Shown: one piece after another, positions 1-26,000 of the stretch | Layout of the letters: every line of letters begins with the position of its first letter | How positions within the stretch are numbered: position 1 is the stretch's first letter | NCBI GenBank assembly: GCA_031213475.1 | Contig: JARUPZ010000006.1 | Coordinates: forward strand, 1,827,501 to 1,891,500 | Reading direction: 5' to 3' | Source of the DNA: Nereocystis luetkeana | Lineage: Eukaryota > Sar > Phaeophyceae > Laminariales > Laminariaceae | Length of the DNA: 64,000 nt | The notes under the pieces: model-generated | Databases searched by the model: none | Told to the model about the DNA's origin: nothing | The model's input: the letters and a program-made list of their open reading frames with translations, nothing else | Translations under genes and position numbers: made by a program

Positions 1-247
1 CAAGGCGGTACCAGCACCAGTACGAGCATGAATACGAGTCCTTTCGGGACGACGCATCCTCCACGACACCAAGCGCGGGCGAGAGGGTACCGTAGCAGCG
101 GGCTGCCGGCGTCCCACCGGCACCATCCAACGCCGCTCGTGCGCGTTGTACTCCAGCAATACGTCTCGGCCATCTGTGCTCCCGGCGGTTGTTGTGTTGT
201 TATACAGCTAGCAGCATGGTGCGTGGAGGCATGGAAGATGCTCGGTG

Positions 248-786
248 GTTATGATACTGTCTTGAATGAAGTTGAAAGCCCGGTACAAACCTGGGTTCAG
301 GCACTGGGATCGTGTTTGTAGTACTTGGAAGGCGCATCTTAAGTGGAAAACCAGGGGTTTCCAGAGACGCACGAGCTTGGTCTCAGTCTCCACCGTGCAC
401 GGGTGGCATGGCGATGGCTTTCGTTGACGATTTCTTCCCGCCCCTCAAGGCTAGGTATTCATTTAATTTGTTTTCAAGTGCCGGTTTCATTGCCTTGCCG
501 TTCAGAGGAGGTGTGGGAGTGGGTTTTGGGGAGCCGCATCTTTGACTCATGTTCTAGTTCGTGGGATCGGGGTTTCCATGAATTTCGCATAATTCGGCAG
601 ATTATACGGCTCATCAGAGTGGGCTAGTGTTACGATACTGCCTTGAATGAGGTTGAAAGCCCGGTAAGTACCTGGGTCCAGGCGCTGGGATCGTGTTTGT
701 AGTACTTGGAAGGCGTATCTTCTTAGATGAAAAGTTTTCCAGAGACGCACGAGCATGGTCTTAGTCTCCACTGTGCACGAAAGGAA
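248..786. repeat. Direct duplication of a ~158-bp segment
   Basis: 248-405 and 627-786 match closely across their length. The shared core is TTGAAAGCCCGGTA, GGGATCGTGTTTGTAGTACT and CCAGAGACGCACGAGC. The second copy reads CAG|GTACTTAC on the minus strand, a donor-like junction. It could be another exon-tail duplication of an unseen gene, but no protein family is recognisable. Confidence 0.6.
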
Positions 787-903
787 TTGCGCTGCTCTTC
801 TTCTTTCTCTAAGCGAACAACAAAGCAAACTACACACGCGTGTACCAACGTACCGACTTGATAGGCAGACCTGTCCAGGGATACAAGGTGTCGCCTGCCG
901 CTC

Positions 904-1000
904 TTAACCCTTTTAGAACCGCAGTCCCGTTCTGGGGACAAACCAGTCAAATTTCAAGTAGTTTTGTCCCCAAACGGGACCGCGGTTCTAAAGGGGTTAA
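904..1000. mobile_element. Family-B foldback MITE, copy 1
   Basis: A ~97-bp imperfect palindrome. Arms run TTAACCCYTTTAGRACYGCAG then TCCCGTTYTGGGGACAAAC, and their complements close the element at GGGGTTAA. Confidence 0.8.
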
Positions 1001-1194
1001 CACCAATGATATGGAGAGCAAAAATATACCGTATATTTATGTCGTCAAATTCCTAGCTTACCATACCAGGCAATAAAGTACTTTTTAGCCCATTTTTCGA
1101 GAATTTGCCTCAAATCCTACATTCGGCGCTTTTGGGGGCAGGGAAGTAACACAAGCACATTGTATTTTCTGTACAGTACAGACCGGCGTCCCCG

Positions 1195-1445
1195 GGCTTG
1201 GTAGGTGGCCCGCGCGCCCACTAAGATCAAGTTCGTGGGTTCGAGTCTCACCGAGTGCATGCTCGTAGGGACTTTTTCTTGCATAAAGAAATTGATCAGC
1301 GGAAAGCGCGAGAGCGTGAGTTAGCTACATTCGATGAAAACCGACGAGCAGTGGGAATGCTGAACCGTATGCGCGACAAAAAATAAAGGCACGTACCGGG
1401 GGGGAGAAGGGACGACACCCGTGACCACGGCTTCTCCAGAAGAAG
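1195..1445 (+). repeat. Family-G dispersed repeat with a possible tRNA-derived head
   Basis: 1238-1262 reads like a T-arm with a B box (GTGGGTTCGAGTCTCAC), and an A-box-like TGGTAGGTGG lies about 40 nt upstream. The acceptor and anticodon stems do not pair, so it is not a working tRNA. The body from about 1264 recurs at 55335-55565 (inverted) and, in part, at 15470-15560, 55060-55200 and 62820-62930. A tRNA-derived SINE is possible. Confidence 0.35.
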
Positions 1446-3353
1446 ATCGCCGAGGGCGAAACCTTATACCAGGTATTATAATACGAGTTTAGGGTGGAAA
1501 AGAAAAGTAATCACGAGAAAGAAAAAAGACTAACCAGGTACCACAGGGTACGTACCAATACGCAAGAGCGCCTGACGGGTCGACTATGCTTGTTTCATTG
1601 GCTTCGTCTTCAGTCTTTGTATCGCCCTTTCTCTCCCTCTCTTTCGGCGGAGCCCCTAACTCATAGTTTTGCCCAAGAGGCTACCACTGCCGCTGCACCG
1701 GGGCAATCCAAGCCGAAGCAGCACCTGCCTGCACCCAACTGAGACGATGACAGCTTCTGTTCCTCCGGCAAGCGTGGCGGAAAACACACAAAAAATACCC
1801 CAAATTGAAGACAAGGCATCGTATGTACCGAGCGTTGAGCTGCCACGCGCAGTTCACGGGCGGGACGTGCACGAACTCAGCGATCGCGCTTGGCTTGCGC
1901 ACGCATTGCGGCGGCGTCAGGCAAGCAGCGCCAAAAGCAGCAGCAGCAGCAGCAGCAGCAGGGTAGCAGCAGCAGTGTTCCAAGTTGAGTTTCCCACTTC
2001 AATGCTACATACACTCTGCTGTAAGGCCCCTTGATCTGTTTGTTTGACTTGCCTCAAACCCGGCCTGCACTAGCAGATCAACCGCAGTATCGTTCCCTGC
2101 AGAAGCATCCATCTTCTCGGCACGGAGTGACGGAGGTCCTGGCAGCTTGGGGTTCAGCTGTGCCTGCTGATGGAGCTATAGCTACGAGACCAAGATGCAA
2201 GTTTGCAGCGAGGAGCAGCAGTTCGCTCGCTTTTTACCCGATCTAAAAACAAGAAATCCTCCGCCCTCCCTTCGCCTCTTTTGAGTGGAACACCCCAGGA
2301 GGACAAAAAAAAACAAACATGAAAACGAAAACATGATGACTCGATATACCGTACGAAAACACGCACATACACTTGATTACTTTGCATCAATGCATGTGTT
2401 CTGCGAGGAGACACAGATACGTACCAGGTACAACAGTAGCCTACAGACACCCCAGCAGCGGTTGTTCGCCCCAGGAGTGTTGGCACGAGAGGCGGACGAA
2501 AGAGAGAGAGAGAGTTGGCTGCGAGCGGTACCTTCTCACGATAAAACATGGTTATTAACCGTTCGTTGTTCTCGGGGCCACGAGCATAGGAAATATAACT
2601 CTGGGACCAGTATCATTCCTGTTCCTCGTTCCGCACACTACACGCGTACTCGCACCTCGTACACCTGCCGCTTTGCGAGCTACGATACCTGCAATTATTT
2701 ATGAGGTGCACGCTTCGTTTCGAAGTCAGTTTTTTCACGGGGCCTTGAGGAAGCAGTAGCGATCATGTTGCCCGTCGACGTGGCAACCTCCTGCATGATG
2801 TTACTTCGAAAAAAAAAGCGGCGTGTGCAACGAACGGCAACCTGTCTGTCGTGCCTACTTACTTCAATTAGTCGAGAAGTTCCCATTGATCGGTTGTCGT
2901 TCATTACAAATTGATGTTTCAGTGTACGAAATGGTACAAGTATTATCGTCTCGTCGACCCTGGTAGCATTCAGGGGAGTCGCCGGCCAGTAGTCAATCGC
3001 TAGGGAAATAATGGAAAACACGCGATCGGATCACGCAGCTTGCAAAGTAGAGTATCGATCGATCTGCCGATCGGTTGAACTCACAGCTGACGTACTCTTT
3101 TAGTCTCTTATAAAAAAAAATGCACGTGGATGCGGCGTGCTGAACTCAGGGACGCTCACGACCGGTTCGTAGCACCATTAGCACCAACAAACCAATGTGA
3201 GAGCAAACCTGCTTGCTTGCTCAATCAGCCCGCGATACCACGCGTATTCATTTTGCGCGTGATTGGAGAGAAGTATGTGCACCCATAAGTGCGATGTACC
3301 AGCATGAATAGATAACTCAACATACCCCACGTAGAAAAAGGAGTACGTATTGA

Positions 3354-3462
3354 TATTACGGGGGGCCATAGTTAACAGGACCAACTATTGTTAGTAAAAA
3401 TTGTTAAGCATACAGGTTTTTATGTGTACCACAGGTCCTGTTAACTATGGTCCCCCGTAATA
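3354..3462. mobile_element. Family-C MITE, copy 1
   Basis: Terminal inverted repeats begin TATTACGGGGGGCCATAG and continue TTAACAGGACC; the complement closes the element. A ~110-bp element. The outer TA on both sides fits a TA target duplication. Confidence 0.8.
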
Positions 3463-3475
3463 GTACGGTACGAGG

Positions 3476-3583
3476 TATTACGGGGGGCCATAGTTAACAG
3501 GACCAAATATTGTTAGTAAAATGGTCAAATGTATAGGTTTTTATGTACACCATAGGTCCTGTTAACTAGGGTCCCCCGTAATA
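3476..3583. mobile_element. Family-C MITE, copy 2
   Basis: Lies 13 bp after copy 1 in the same orientation with near-identical arms and loop (TTGTTAGTAAAA, GGTTTTTATGTA). Confidence 0.8.
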
Positions 3584-4339
3584 GCAGGTTTTTCTTGCAA
3601 CACAAAAAAGCGGACTAAATCAAAAAGGGCTTGTCGAAGCTGGTCCATGGATGTGGATGGATGTCGAAACGCCCGGTGAAAAAACAAAAAATCAAAGAGA
3701 GGGCGTGAGGCCACTGACTGGTGCTGCGTTTACACATTCATGACGACGTCAACCATATGAATGATGACGACGGTGGGCGCAACGAAGACAGCAACCCGCC
3801 GAGTCACCACCCACCCATCTGCCGGTTATCACAGGCACGAAAAAGCTCTGATAGATGCAAGAATTACCAGGCGGACGATTTGTGACACACATGATCGTCA
3901 TCATCATCATCATCATAATAACGTGCGAGCACACCCATCTGCCAAGTACGACTGGCACGAAAAAAAAGTCAGATTGATGTAAGAATTACCAGGTGTGGAC
4001 GATTTGTGACACACATGATCGCCGTCATCGTCATCACCACAAAGTGTGCGCACAGCAGGTGCAGAAGAAATAAGACACAGCCAGCGCGCACATTATGCGC
4101 GTGAGGGCACGCACCACCACCAACCTCGGCCGTCTACGAGCAGAACCACCCTGCCCCCAAGCATGTCCAGACCAAAAACACCTAATTCTTGGAGGACAAA
4201 ACAAGAGCCGCACTCTTCTCTCGATTCGAGGGCAGAGGGTCGTGGTGCATCACTGACCGCTCGCTCGACTCTTTAGGAGAGGCTCTTTCAACCAAACCAA
4301 GAATAACAGAGGGGACAGTGTGCCTTTCCCCCCCAGAGG

Positions 4340-4677
4340 CTTTCGCTGACAGGGTTTCCCTTATCCTGCCAGGCTTTAACCAGATTCTCCCCCTTCTTGC
4401 CAGGCTTCCACCGCCAGGGTTCCCCAGCCAGGATATGTACCCTACCAGAGGTTCCCCGCCAGGCTGTTGCTACCAGGTGTTCCCCTTTCCTGCGAGGGTT
4501 TCCGCTTCTAGGCTTTTCCTACCAGGAGTTGGTGCTGCCAACATTTTCCTCTACCAGGCGTTTCTTGGCAGGGCTTCACCGACAGGGTTTCCCAGCCAGG
4601 ATTTTCCAGCCAAGGTTTCCCCAAACCAGGCTTTTCTTTGCTACCATTGCTTGCTGCCCCCCCCCCCCCCCCCCCCC
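4340..4677. repeat. Degenerate CCAGG-rich minisatellite and a C21 tract after the PSMA6 stop
   Basis: Irregular repeats of CCAGGnTTTCCC run from 4340 to 4640 and end in an unbroken C21 at 4657-4677. In PSMA6 sense this is G21 starting 24 nt after the stop codon, so it probably lies in the 3' UTR. Confidence 0.7.
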
Positions 4678-4701
4678 TGCGCTACCAGGTTAATCCAAGT
4701 C

Positions 4702-19420
<14,719 letters not shown>

Positions 19421-20055
19421 GGTGCTGCCACAGGATCACAGTCGAAGTCCTCGAAGAACAAGTCTGGGTTACTATTAATAAAGACAGAGCAAAATTCCGC
19501 ACAGCAGCCGTCTCCGTTTTCTGTCACGTCCCAAGCAAATTCCGTCGCCAAAGAACGGTGCAACAGCAGCAGGCCTTTAAGAAAGGCTCTCTATCTCTTT
19601 CTCTCTGCCTCTGAGCAATACAGACGCTATTCTTCTGGCTCCTTTTCCTGGGTTGCAGCTTGCTCTGTGCGAGTCGATCGGCCCGATGATGGGTGCCTCT
19701 GTGGTAATCTTCTGCAATACCGTCCCCGCTTTTTACGCTTTCGTCTTTCTCCTGAACTCCAAAGTGCCCAAAATCGGGGAGGAAAATTGTAGCACCCCTC
19801 CCAAGTACGCCAAAGGCATAAAATATTTCATATATTTTTTTCCCTATTTCCTGTTTCGCCTAAAAGGGGCATTATTATGTCAAATTGTTTAACCTAAAAT
19901 GATATTGGTCTGCTCTGCTGTGTCATGCCGTCATGTCATGTTTGGCTCACCATGTCACAACAGACAACATAAGCAGACAAAACCGCTTACAGCACAGCAG
20001 AGCAATAGTAAATTCCTCACCAAGAACTCACGAATCCCACCTCCTCCACATCATC
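19421..20055. promoter_or_regulatory. Divergent promoter region between PSMA6 and the ferredoxin-like gene
   Basis: The 635-bp gap separates two start codons that point away from each other. It is free of the MITEs and microsatellites that fill the neighbouring introns. A TATA-rich stretch lies near 19818-19845. That the gap drives both genes is inference from layout. Confidence 0.4.
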
Positions 20056-23000
20056 ATGTTCTCCAACGCTCTCTCCACTATCGTCGCACTGGCCTGCCTA
20101 CTGGCGGGCTCCAACGCATTCATGGCGCCGTCGCCGGTGGTGCGATCAGTCTCCCGACCTACCACATCTAGCTTGCAGATGGTGAGTTGTTTTGCTCCCT
20201 CACGAACATTTCATACCCTGCCCAGTACACGCGATCGCATTCTTTTGATTACCTCGATCGGCCTGAGGCCTGCTGCCCTGTGCGCCTGCCTTCCCCAGCA
20301 CCGCCCCCTTGCGGCCGCAGACAGCAATGGGTGCAGATCTAGCAGGCTCTAGGTGGGGTCTCGAAACCTTTGCTTGTCGTGCTGGGGGGAGGGTGCGTAG
20401 ATCTCCTTCTCTCTCTCTCTCCTGCCTCTCTTTGTCTGGCGGTGGTTCAAAGTGCAACGTACTTTGGACGACAGAACGCATGCGTCGGTCTGAGAGAGTA
20501 CATACGTAGCGATCATGATTTCTGCTGTAGCTCTCTGCACGGCAAGACCCGACACCTCTCGAGTTGAAGGATGGGAGGAGGAGGAGGAGGAGGAGGAGGA
20601 GGAGGAGGAGGAGAGGGGGGGGGGGAGGGAGGAGAGGGAAGTGCGGCGCGCCCTATAGGTTTCGCATGGTCGTCATCAACCGTGTTTTGCGCTCTGTGTG
20701 CTCGTCTGTTTCGAAATGGCATGATGCCTGGTAATGCCCTACTGCTGTACAACAAGCAGTATTACAGCACAGCCGTACGCACGATATATACGTTCGTAGT
20801 TACTCTTTGTTGTCGTTGTTGCAATTCGCTTTCCAGTGGTCCCCTCCCTCCCCTGGATCTGGCATGCTTCGCGAAGATGAATATACGACGACATGAATCA
20901 ACATGACAACATGATCTTGCCATGAGTACGGAAACGCGACCAACTGCTGCTGTACGAGCATGCACGTACCCACCACGTGCGTCCAATCGTCCTACTATAA
21001 ATAGGATACGAGTACGAGTATCGAGGATATCTAGAAAATCGCAGGAGCCCTGCCCTCCCCTCCCCTCCCCTCCCCTGCCCTACCGTTGTTGTCATGCTGT
21101 GATCCGGTGGCGCACTGGCGCACGTGCGTGCCACCCGGCAACGGAGCACCCCAAGTTCACGCTGCTTGCTTGCCTACGCTGCTTATTTTCATGCCCAGCA
21201 GTACCCGGGTATTTTCTATTTTCAGTTCTCAGGTTTGTCCTGGTGATTTTTATTGACCCTGGGGTCATTCCACGGGACGCCTTGTCGACTCCGGGACGAT
21301 ATCCCGCGGGACTCAGTTACCCAGGGACTACGTAAAGGTTTTTTTTTTTTCCGTGTTTCGCCGTTACACGTATCTACTTTGCTGTACGCGCCACGAAGGT
21401 CCGCCTTGACTAGACCTATATATGTGCAGCTGCATCCAGCACAAAACTTTGTGCACAATGTGCGTAAGAGCTTGTGCACAAAACTTTGTGCAGGATGCGG
21501 GTCTTATCGGTCAAGGCTTGGGCCTTCCGGCCGCCCGTTTTTTTTTGGAACAACGCCGCCAAAACACGCGGCGGGGACGGGTGACTGCCCCTGCCGACCT
21601 CGAGCCTCCCAAAGGGTTAAGGGTTAGGGTGAGCTTCAGGGTCAGGCCTAGGGTTGGGTTGGTCTGGGTCCACGTGCGAGGTTGAAATGGACGGTTCACG
21701 CCCTCCACAAAGTTTTGCGCAACATGCAGCTGCACATAGCGGGGCACCGCCCGCCGTGCGTAACACCTGTGTTGCACTGGCCACGAAACAAAGGCTGACA
21801 TTTTTTTTCAAATAATTTATAATTGCCATGTCTCCCGACACAGACACTGGAACCACGTCTGCCCGCGTTTTTTTTCCCTGTGGGATTTTTCCAGGGCTTT
21901 TCGCGGGTCATGACCTGACCCGCGGGTCGGGTCACGAGGTGTTCAAAATGTCACGGGTCGGATCGGGTCGGGTCTGAAAGTGTTCAAAATCTCACGGGTC
22001 GAGTCGGGTCAAGATTTTTTTCAAATTTCGCGGGTCGGGTCAGGTCGAGTCAAGAATTTTTCAAGTCTCACGGGTCGGATCGAGCCGGGTCATGACTTTT
22101 TTAAATCTCACGTGTCGGGTCAGGTCGGGTCAAGAGGTGATGAAAAGCTCACGGGTCGGGTCAGGTCATGACCCGCGAGAAACGGGTCACTCGCGGTTCG
22201 GGCCAGCATGACCCGCAAATTGTTTTTTGCCGACCGGCGGGTCGGACCCGCCCATCCGGCTCACGGATCCGACACTTGAAACACTTTCCTCTCTCTTACC
22301 CAAAGGCTTATCTCGCGCTTATACTCAATAATACTCCTTTGGTACAGTGTTCGAACATTAAAACGTCGCCAAATCCATACAGGCATGCCCGCATCCATCC
22401 ATACCCACTACAGCCAGCCCACATATCGCTGCGGGACACAAAAATGAGTTTTTTAATTGTTTTGGAAGTGTCGACCCACGTGCCGGATCTGCGAGTCGAA
22501 CCCGCGGGTCAAGATGAATTATCTCGCGGGTCAACGTGACCCGACCCGCATGAAACCCGTGTCTCACGGGTCAATCGGAAGGTGGCGGGTCGGGTCGGGT
22601 CGGGTCAGGAAACTTTGAAATCTCGCGTCGGGTCGGGTCAGGAGATGTTCAAATCTCACGGGTCGGGTTGGGCCGGGTCAGCAGTTTTTTTTATCTCGCG
22701 GGTCGTGTCGGGTCGGATCAAGAGGCTTTCAAAATCTCGCGGGTCTAGGTCGGATCAAGTCAACATACCTCAATATTTTCGTGGGTCGGGTCGGGTCAGC
22801 TGACCCGACCCGGCCCGTGAGGTTTGATCTGACCCGCTAAAAGCCCTGGATATTTCGTTTGTCTACCCTAGCTCCGAACGCTCCCTTATGTACAGAGCCC
22901 AAATTTGGCAGGGCAGATATGAGCACCTTGGTGCACTCCCGTGAGTGTGCCAAAGCGACAGCACTTTCCGTGTACTCCTCCGGGGCGGACCTCGTCGCTG

Positions 23001-26000
23001 TAGTTTTGAAATTATGGTACCAGGCGCTTGAATCTACAGTTTCTTGTACTGTACGAGTATATAGCCATTTTTTTTTCTTTCGGGAAGGAGGAACGCAGAA
23101 GCTACATACTCACGATGTGCTGTTCACTGTTAGTTCGGCTCGCGTGCCCTCGCTTACGCCAGTAGAAACATGCCATATAACTCCGCTCCTACGTAGACAG
23201 GTACCGGTAACATTTAGTGCGCTGACCTTGATATTGTACGTGCACTGGCCAACTGGCTGTGTTCTTGGAAAGAGCAGGGAGAGAACAACGGAGCGTATTT
23301 TATATTTGTCTACAATCTGGTGTGTACGTGTAAGTATACCAGGCACGCATCAGTAGCTCCTCCTGCTCTTCTGCGACTTCGTTCCTGAGTCCCATTAAAT
23401 CAGAAAAATAAGCTACTTGACAGCTGTACAAGAAACCGAAAAATTCAAGCGCCTCCTGGAACCACATTGTCAAACTTTAGCGACGAAGTCCGCTTCGAAA
23501 GAGAACACGGAAAGCGCTGTCGCTACTCTTAGGAGTGCACTATTAATAGAGAGCTCATAGCTGCCCTGCCAAAATTTGGAGATCATGGGAACGTTCGGAG
23601 CTAGGGCAGAATAACGAAATGCCCTAGAGGAAAAATAACGGGGGCAGGCGTGTTTCCAGTTTCTCTGTGTGGGCGACTTCTTTTGGTGTTTCGTGGGCAG
23701 TGCAACACAGGTAACCAGGGGTGTAGTCGACCTGGTACAATTATACACTCGAACTTGGATGGAATGCCACAGCAGGCGTTCTTTCGATGTCGAGGAACAC
23801 GTCCTTCATCGGCGTCCAACATTGATTATGGACGGCACGTGCACGCTGACACGAGAAGCAACCGGCCCCACAACCCCCCCCCTCCCCCTTCCCGATTTCC
23901 CCCTCCCGCATCCTTTGACGGTTTCAGGCTGACGTCACCTTCCCCGGGGGCAAGAAGACGAAGGCCAACAGCGGCGAGGCCCTCAAGGGAGTGGCGAAGA
24001 AGGCCGGCTACAAGGCGGCCTACGGATGCGAGGAGGGCAAGTGCGGCACCTGCGAGCACAAGGTCAGACGCCCTCATTTACCCCTCCGCTCCCATCCCCT
24101 CCCCTCTCGTTCCCTCCCATTCCCTCTACCCCCCTCCCCTTCCTCCCCTCGCCCCCCCCCCCCCCCCCCGCCCCGCCCCCCCCGCCCCCTCCCCCCCCCC
24201 GCCCCCTCACCACCCTCCCTCCTCCGCACGGTCATCGTCCCCCCTCAGTATTTACCGCTGATTTTCATCTGGACCGTTGCCCTCCCCTACCCCCACCTCC
24301 TGACCCTCCCATCCCCTCCCCATCTCCCTTCAATATTTAGGCTTGCCTGAGTTATGGAACACCCCTCCCCTCCGCTCCCTCGTCTCCTCCTCGAAAAACC
24401 GTAACAGATGCAATTGACAGCGGTAGCAGTAGAGTAAGCTTGTCCTTCCTTGTTCTTTTGTCGGCGAGCTTGGTGAGATTGTTGCACGCGCCAATCCGTA
24501 CGTGACTGCATACCTCGTATAGAAACGCCCTCTCGGTCGAAGTTTAACCGTTTTAGGACTGCAGCCCCGTTTTGGGGACAAACCACTCAAATTTATTTCA
24601 AGTACTTTGTCCCCAAAACGGGACTGCGGCTCTAAAAGGGTTGAGGACCGTTTGGTCTCTATGTGTATGATTAATAGCACAACGCTCCTTGCTTTTCCGC
24701 CATCTCTTTATTAGAAATAAATGATTACCTGGTACGGTGTATAGGCCAGAGTAATACATGTTATAAATTAGAACCCACAATGGACCCGAAAGTCGTTTCC
24801 CCCCCCCCTGTGTATTGGCACCATTCTAGGTTCTGATTACTTTGTTCCCCCGTTTATAGTGGCAGTTGCCGTCGGTGAATACCGTCGGTATGCGCGTCGA
24901 TCTCTTTGTTCTCTCGAGCTTGCAGACGCTGGCGGAGCGTCCTTTCTTTATTGTTTTATGTTGCTGCCGATGTAGCTGATATGGACGTTGTTGTAACGAG
25001 TATTAATACTGCTGTATTATCTGTTTTTTTTCCGACGCGCATTCGGTGGTTTTACTTTTTTAATTGTTTTTCAGGTGAACGGGAAGAAGATCCGGCTGTG
25101 CATCGGCAAGCTGCCCGGGGGCGCGGGACCCTTTGCGGTGAGTGTCTTCCCTCAGGCCGGAGATTCCTCGGACCGTTCCACAGATTTCTCCTCAATTTGA
25201 ATACAGATTGCTGTTCATAGACGCTGACGGGTCCTTGTCTGTCTATTGTTGGGCGGGTCGATATTAGCTATGGGTAGACGTCTGGGTTTTTTCACGCCCA
25301 CGATGACGGTGGCGGTAGCGGCAGCGGTGGCGGTTACAATGGTGTTGGCGGTGTCATCAGCGGAGGTGGCAACGGTTATGGCGGCGGCGGTGACAGCGGT
25401 AACGATGATTAAATCTGAGGTGGTAACGGTAACGACGGTTGAAGCCGAGGTCGTGACGGCAACCATGGTTGTAGCGACGGTGATGGCGCTTACAATGGTT
25501 GTGCCGGCGATGGTTGTGGTTGTGGTGGTTACAATGGTTTTTGCGGTGGCGGTGGCGGCGGCGGGGGGGGGGGGATATTCCGAGAATGGCCCGATCGAGG
25601 GGCCACTCTGTTCGAGGTCGAGTGCAAATTCGGATCGCGTTACGTTACAACGAGCACGACGTGCCTTCTGTTGATTGTTGTTTTGTGCTTGTCGAGCGGA
25701 GAGAGGGCGGTGAACAGGTCGCCACAGCGCTTGCGGATGCCTCACGGCTCAACGCAACGCACCCACAGATGGTCCTTGAAGCGGGTGTGTTGCCTGCTGT
25801 TGTCCTCGCCCCCCCCCACCTCCTCGATATAGCGACAGAACGTCGTACATAATTCAACCCCAGACAGACAGCTAGACTCATACCTACCCCCCCCCCCCCC
25901 CTACCGCAATTAATCGTATCACGTAGTGTTCATGGTAAGGCACCCAAGAGGCAGTTTCATAGTACTCCCATTGCTGTCTCTGGAAGTGGCCAGACCGGAA

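Larger units (their letters stand above)
1..4701. other. Left flank downstream of PSMA6; no gene recognised
   Basis: Contains a direct duplication (248-405 and 627-786), one family-B and two family-C MITEs, a tRNA-like remnant and a family-G repeat near 1195-1445, an (AGC)n stretch at 1938-1975, and C-rich degenerate repeats at 4340-4677. From 2030 to 3350 I see nothing beyond short open frames of random quality. Confidence 0.5.

Noticed and set aside
1195-1275. A tRNA gene
   Set aside because: A T-arm and an A-box-like stretch exist, but the acceptor and anticodon stems do not pair. Kept only as a possible tRNA-derived repeat head.
21616-21660. Telomere-like GGGTTAGGG sequence (also CCCTAACCCTAA-like at 29118)
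   Set aside because: Only two or three imperfect units each; too short for a telomere or a clear interstitial array.
25246-25674. A 142-codon plus-strand ORF rich in Val, Ala and Thr
   Set aside because: It comes from a degenerate minisatellite inside intron 3 of the ferredoxin-like gene.
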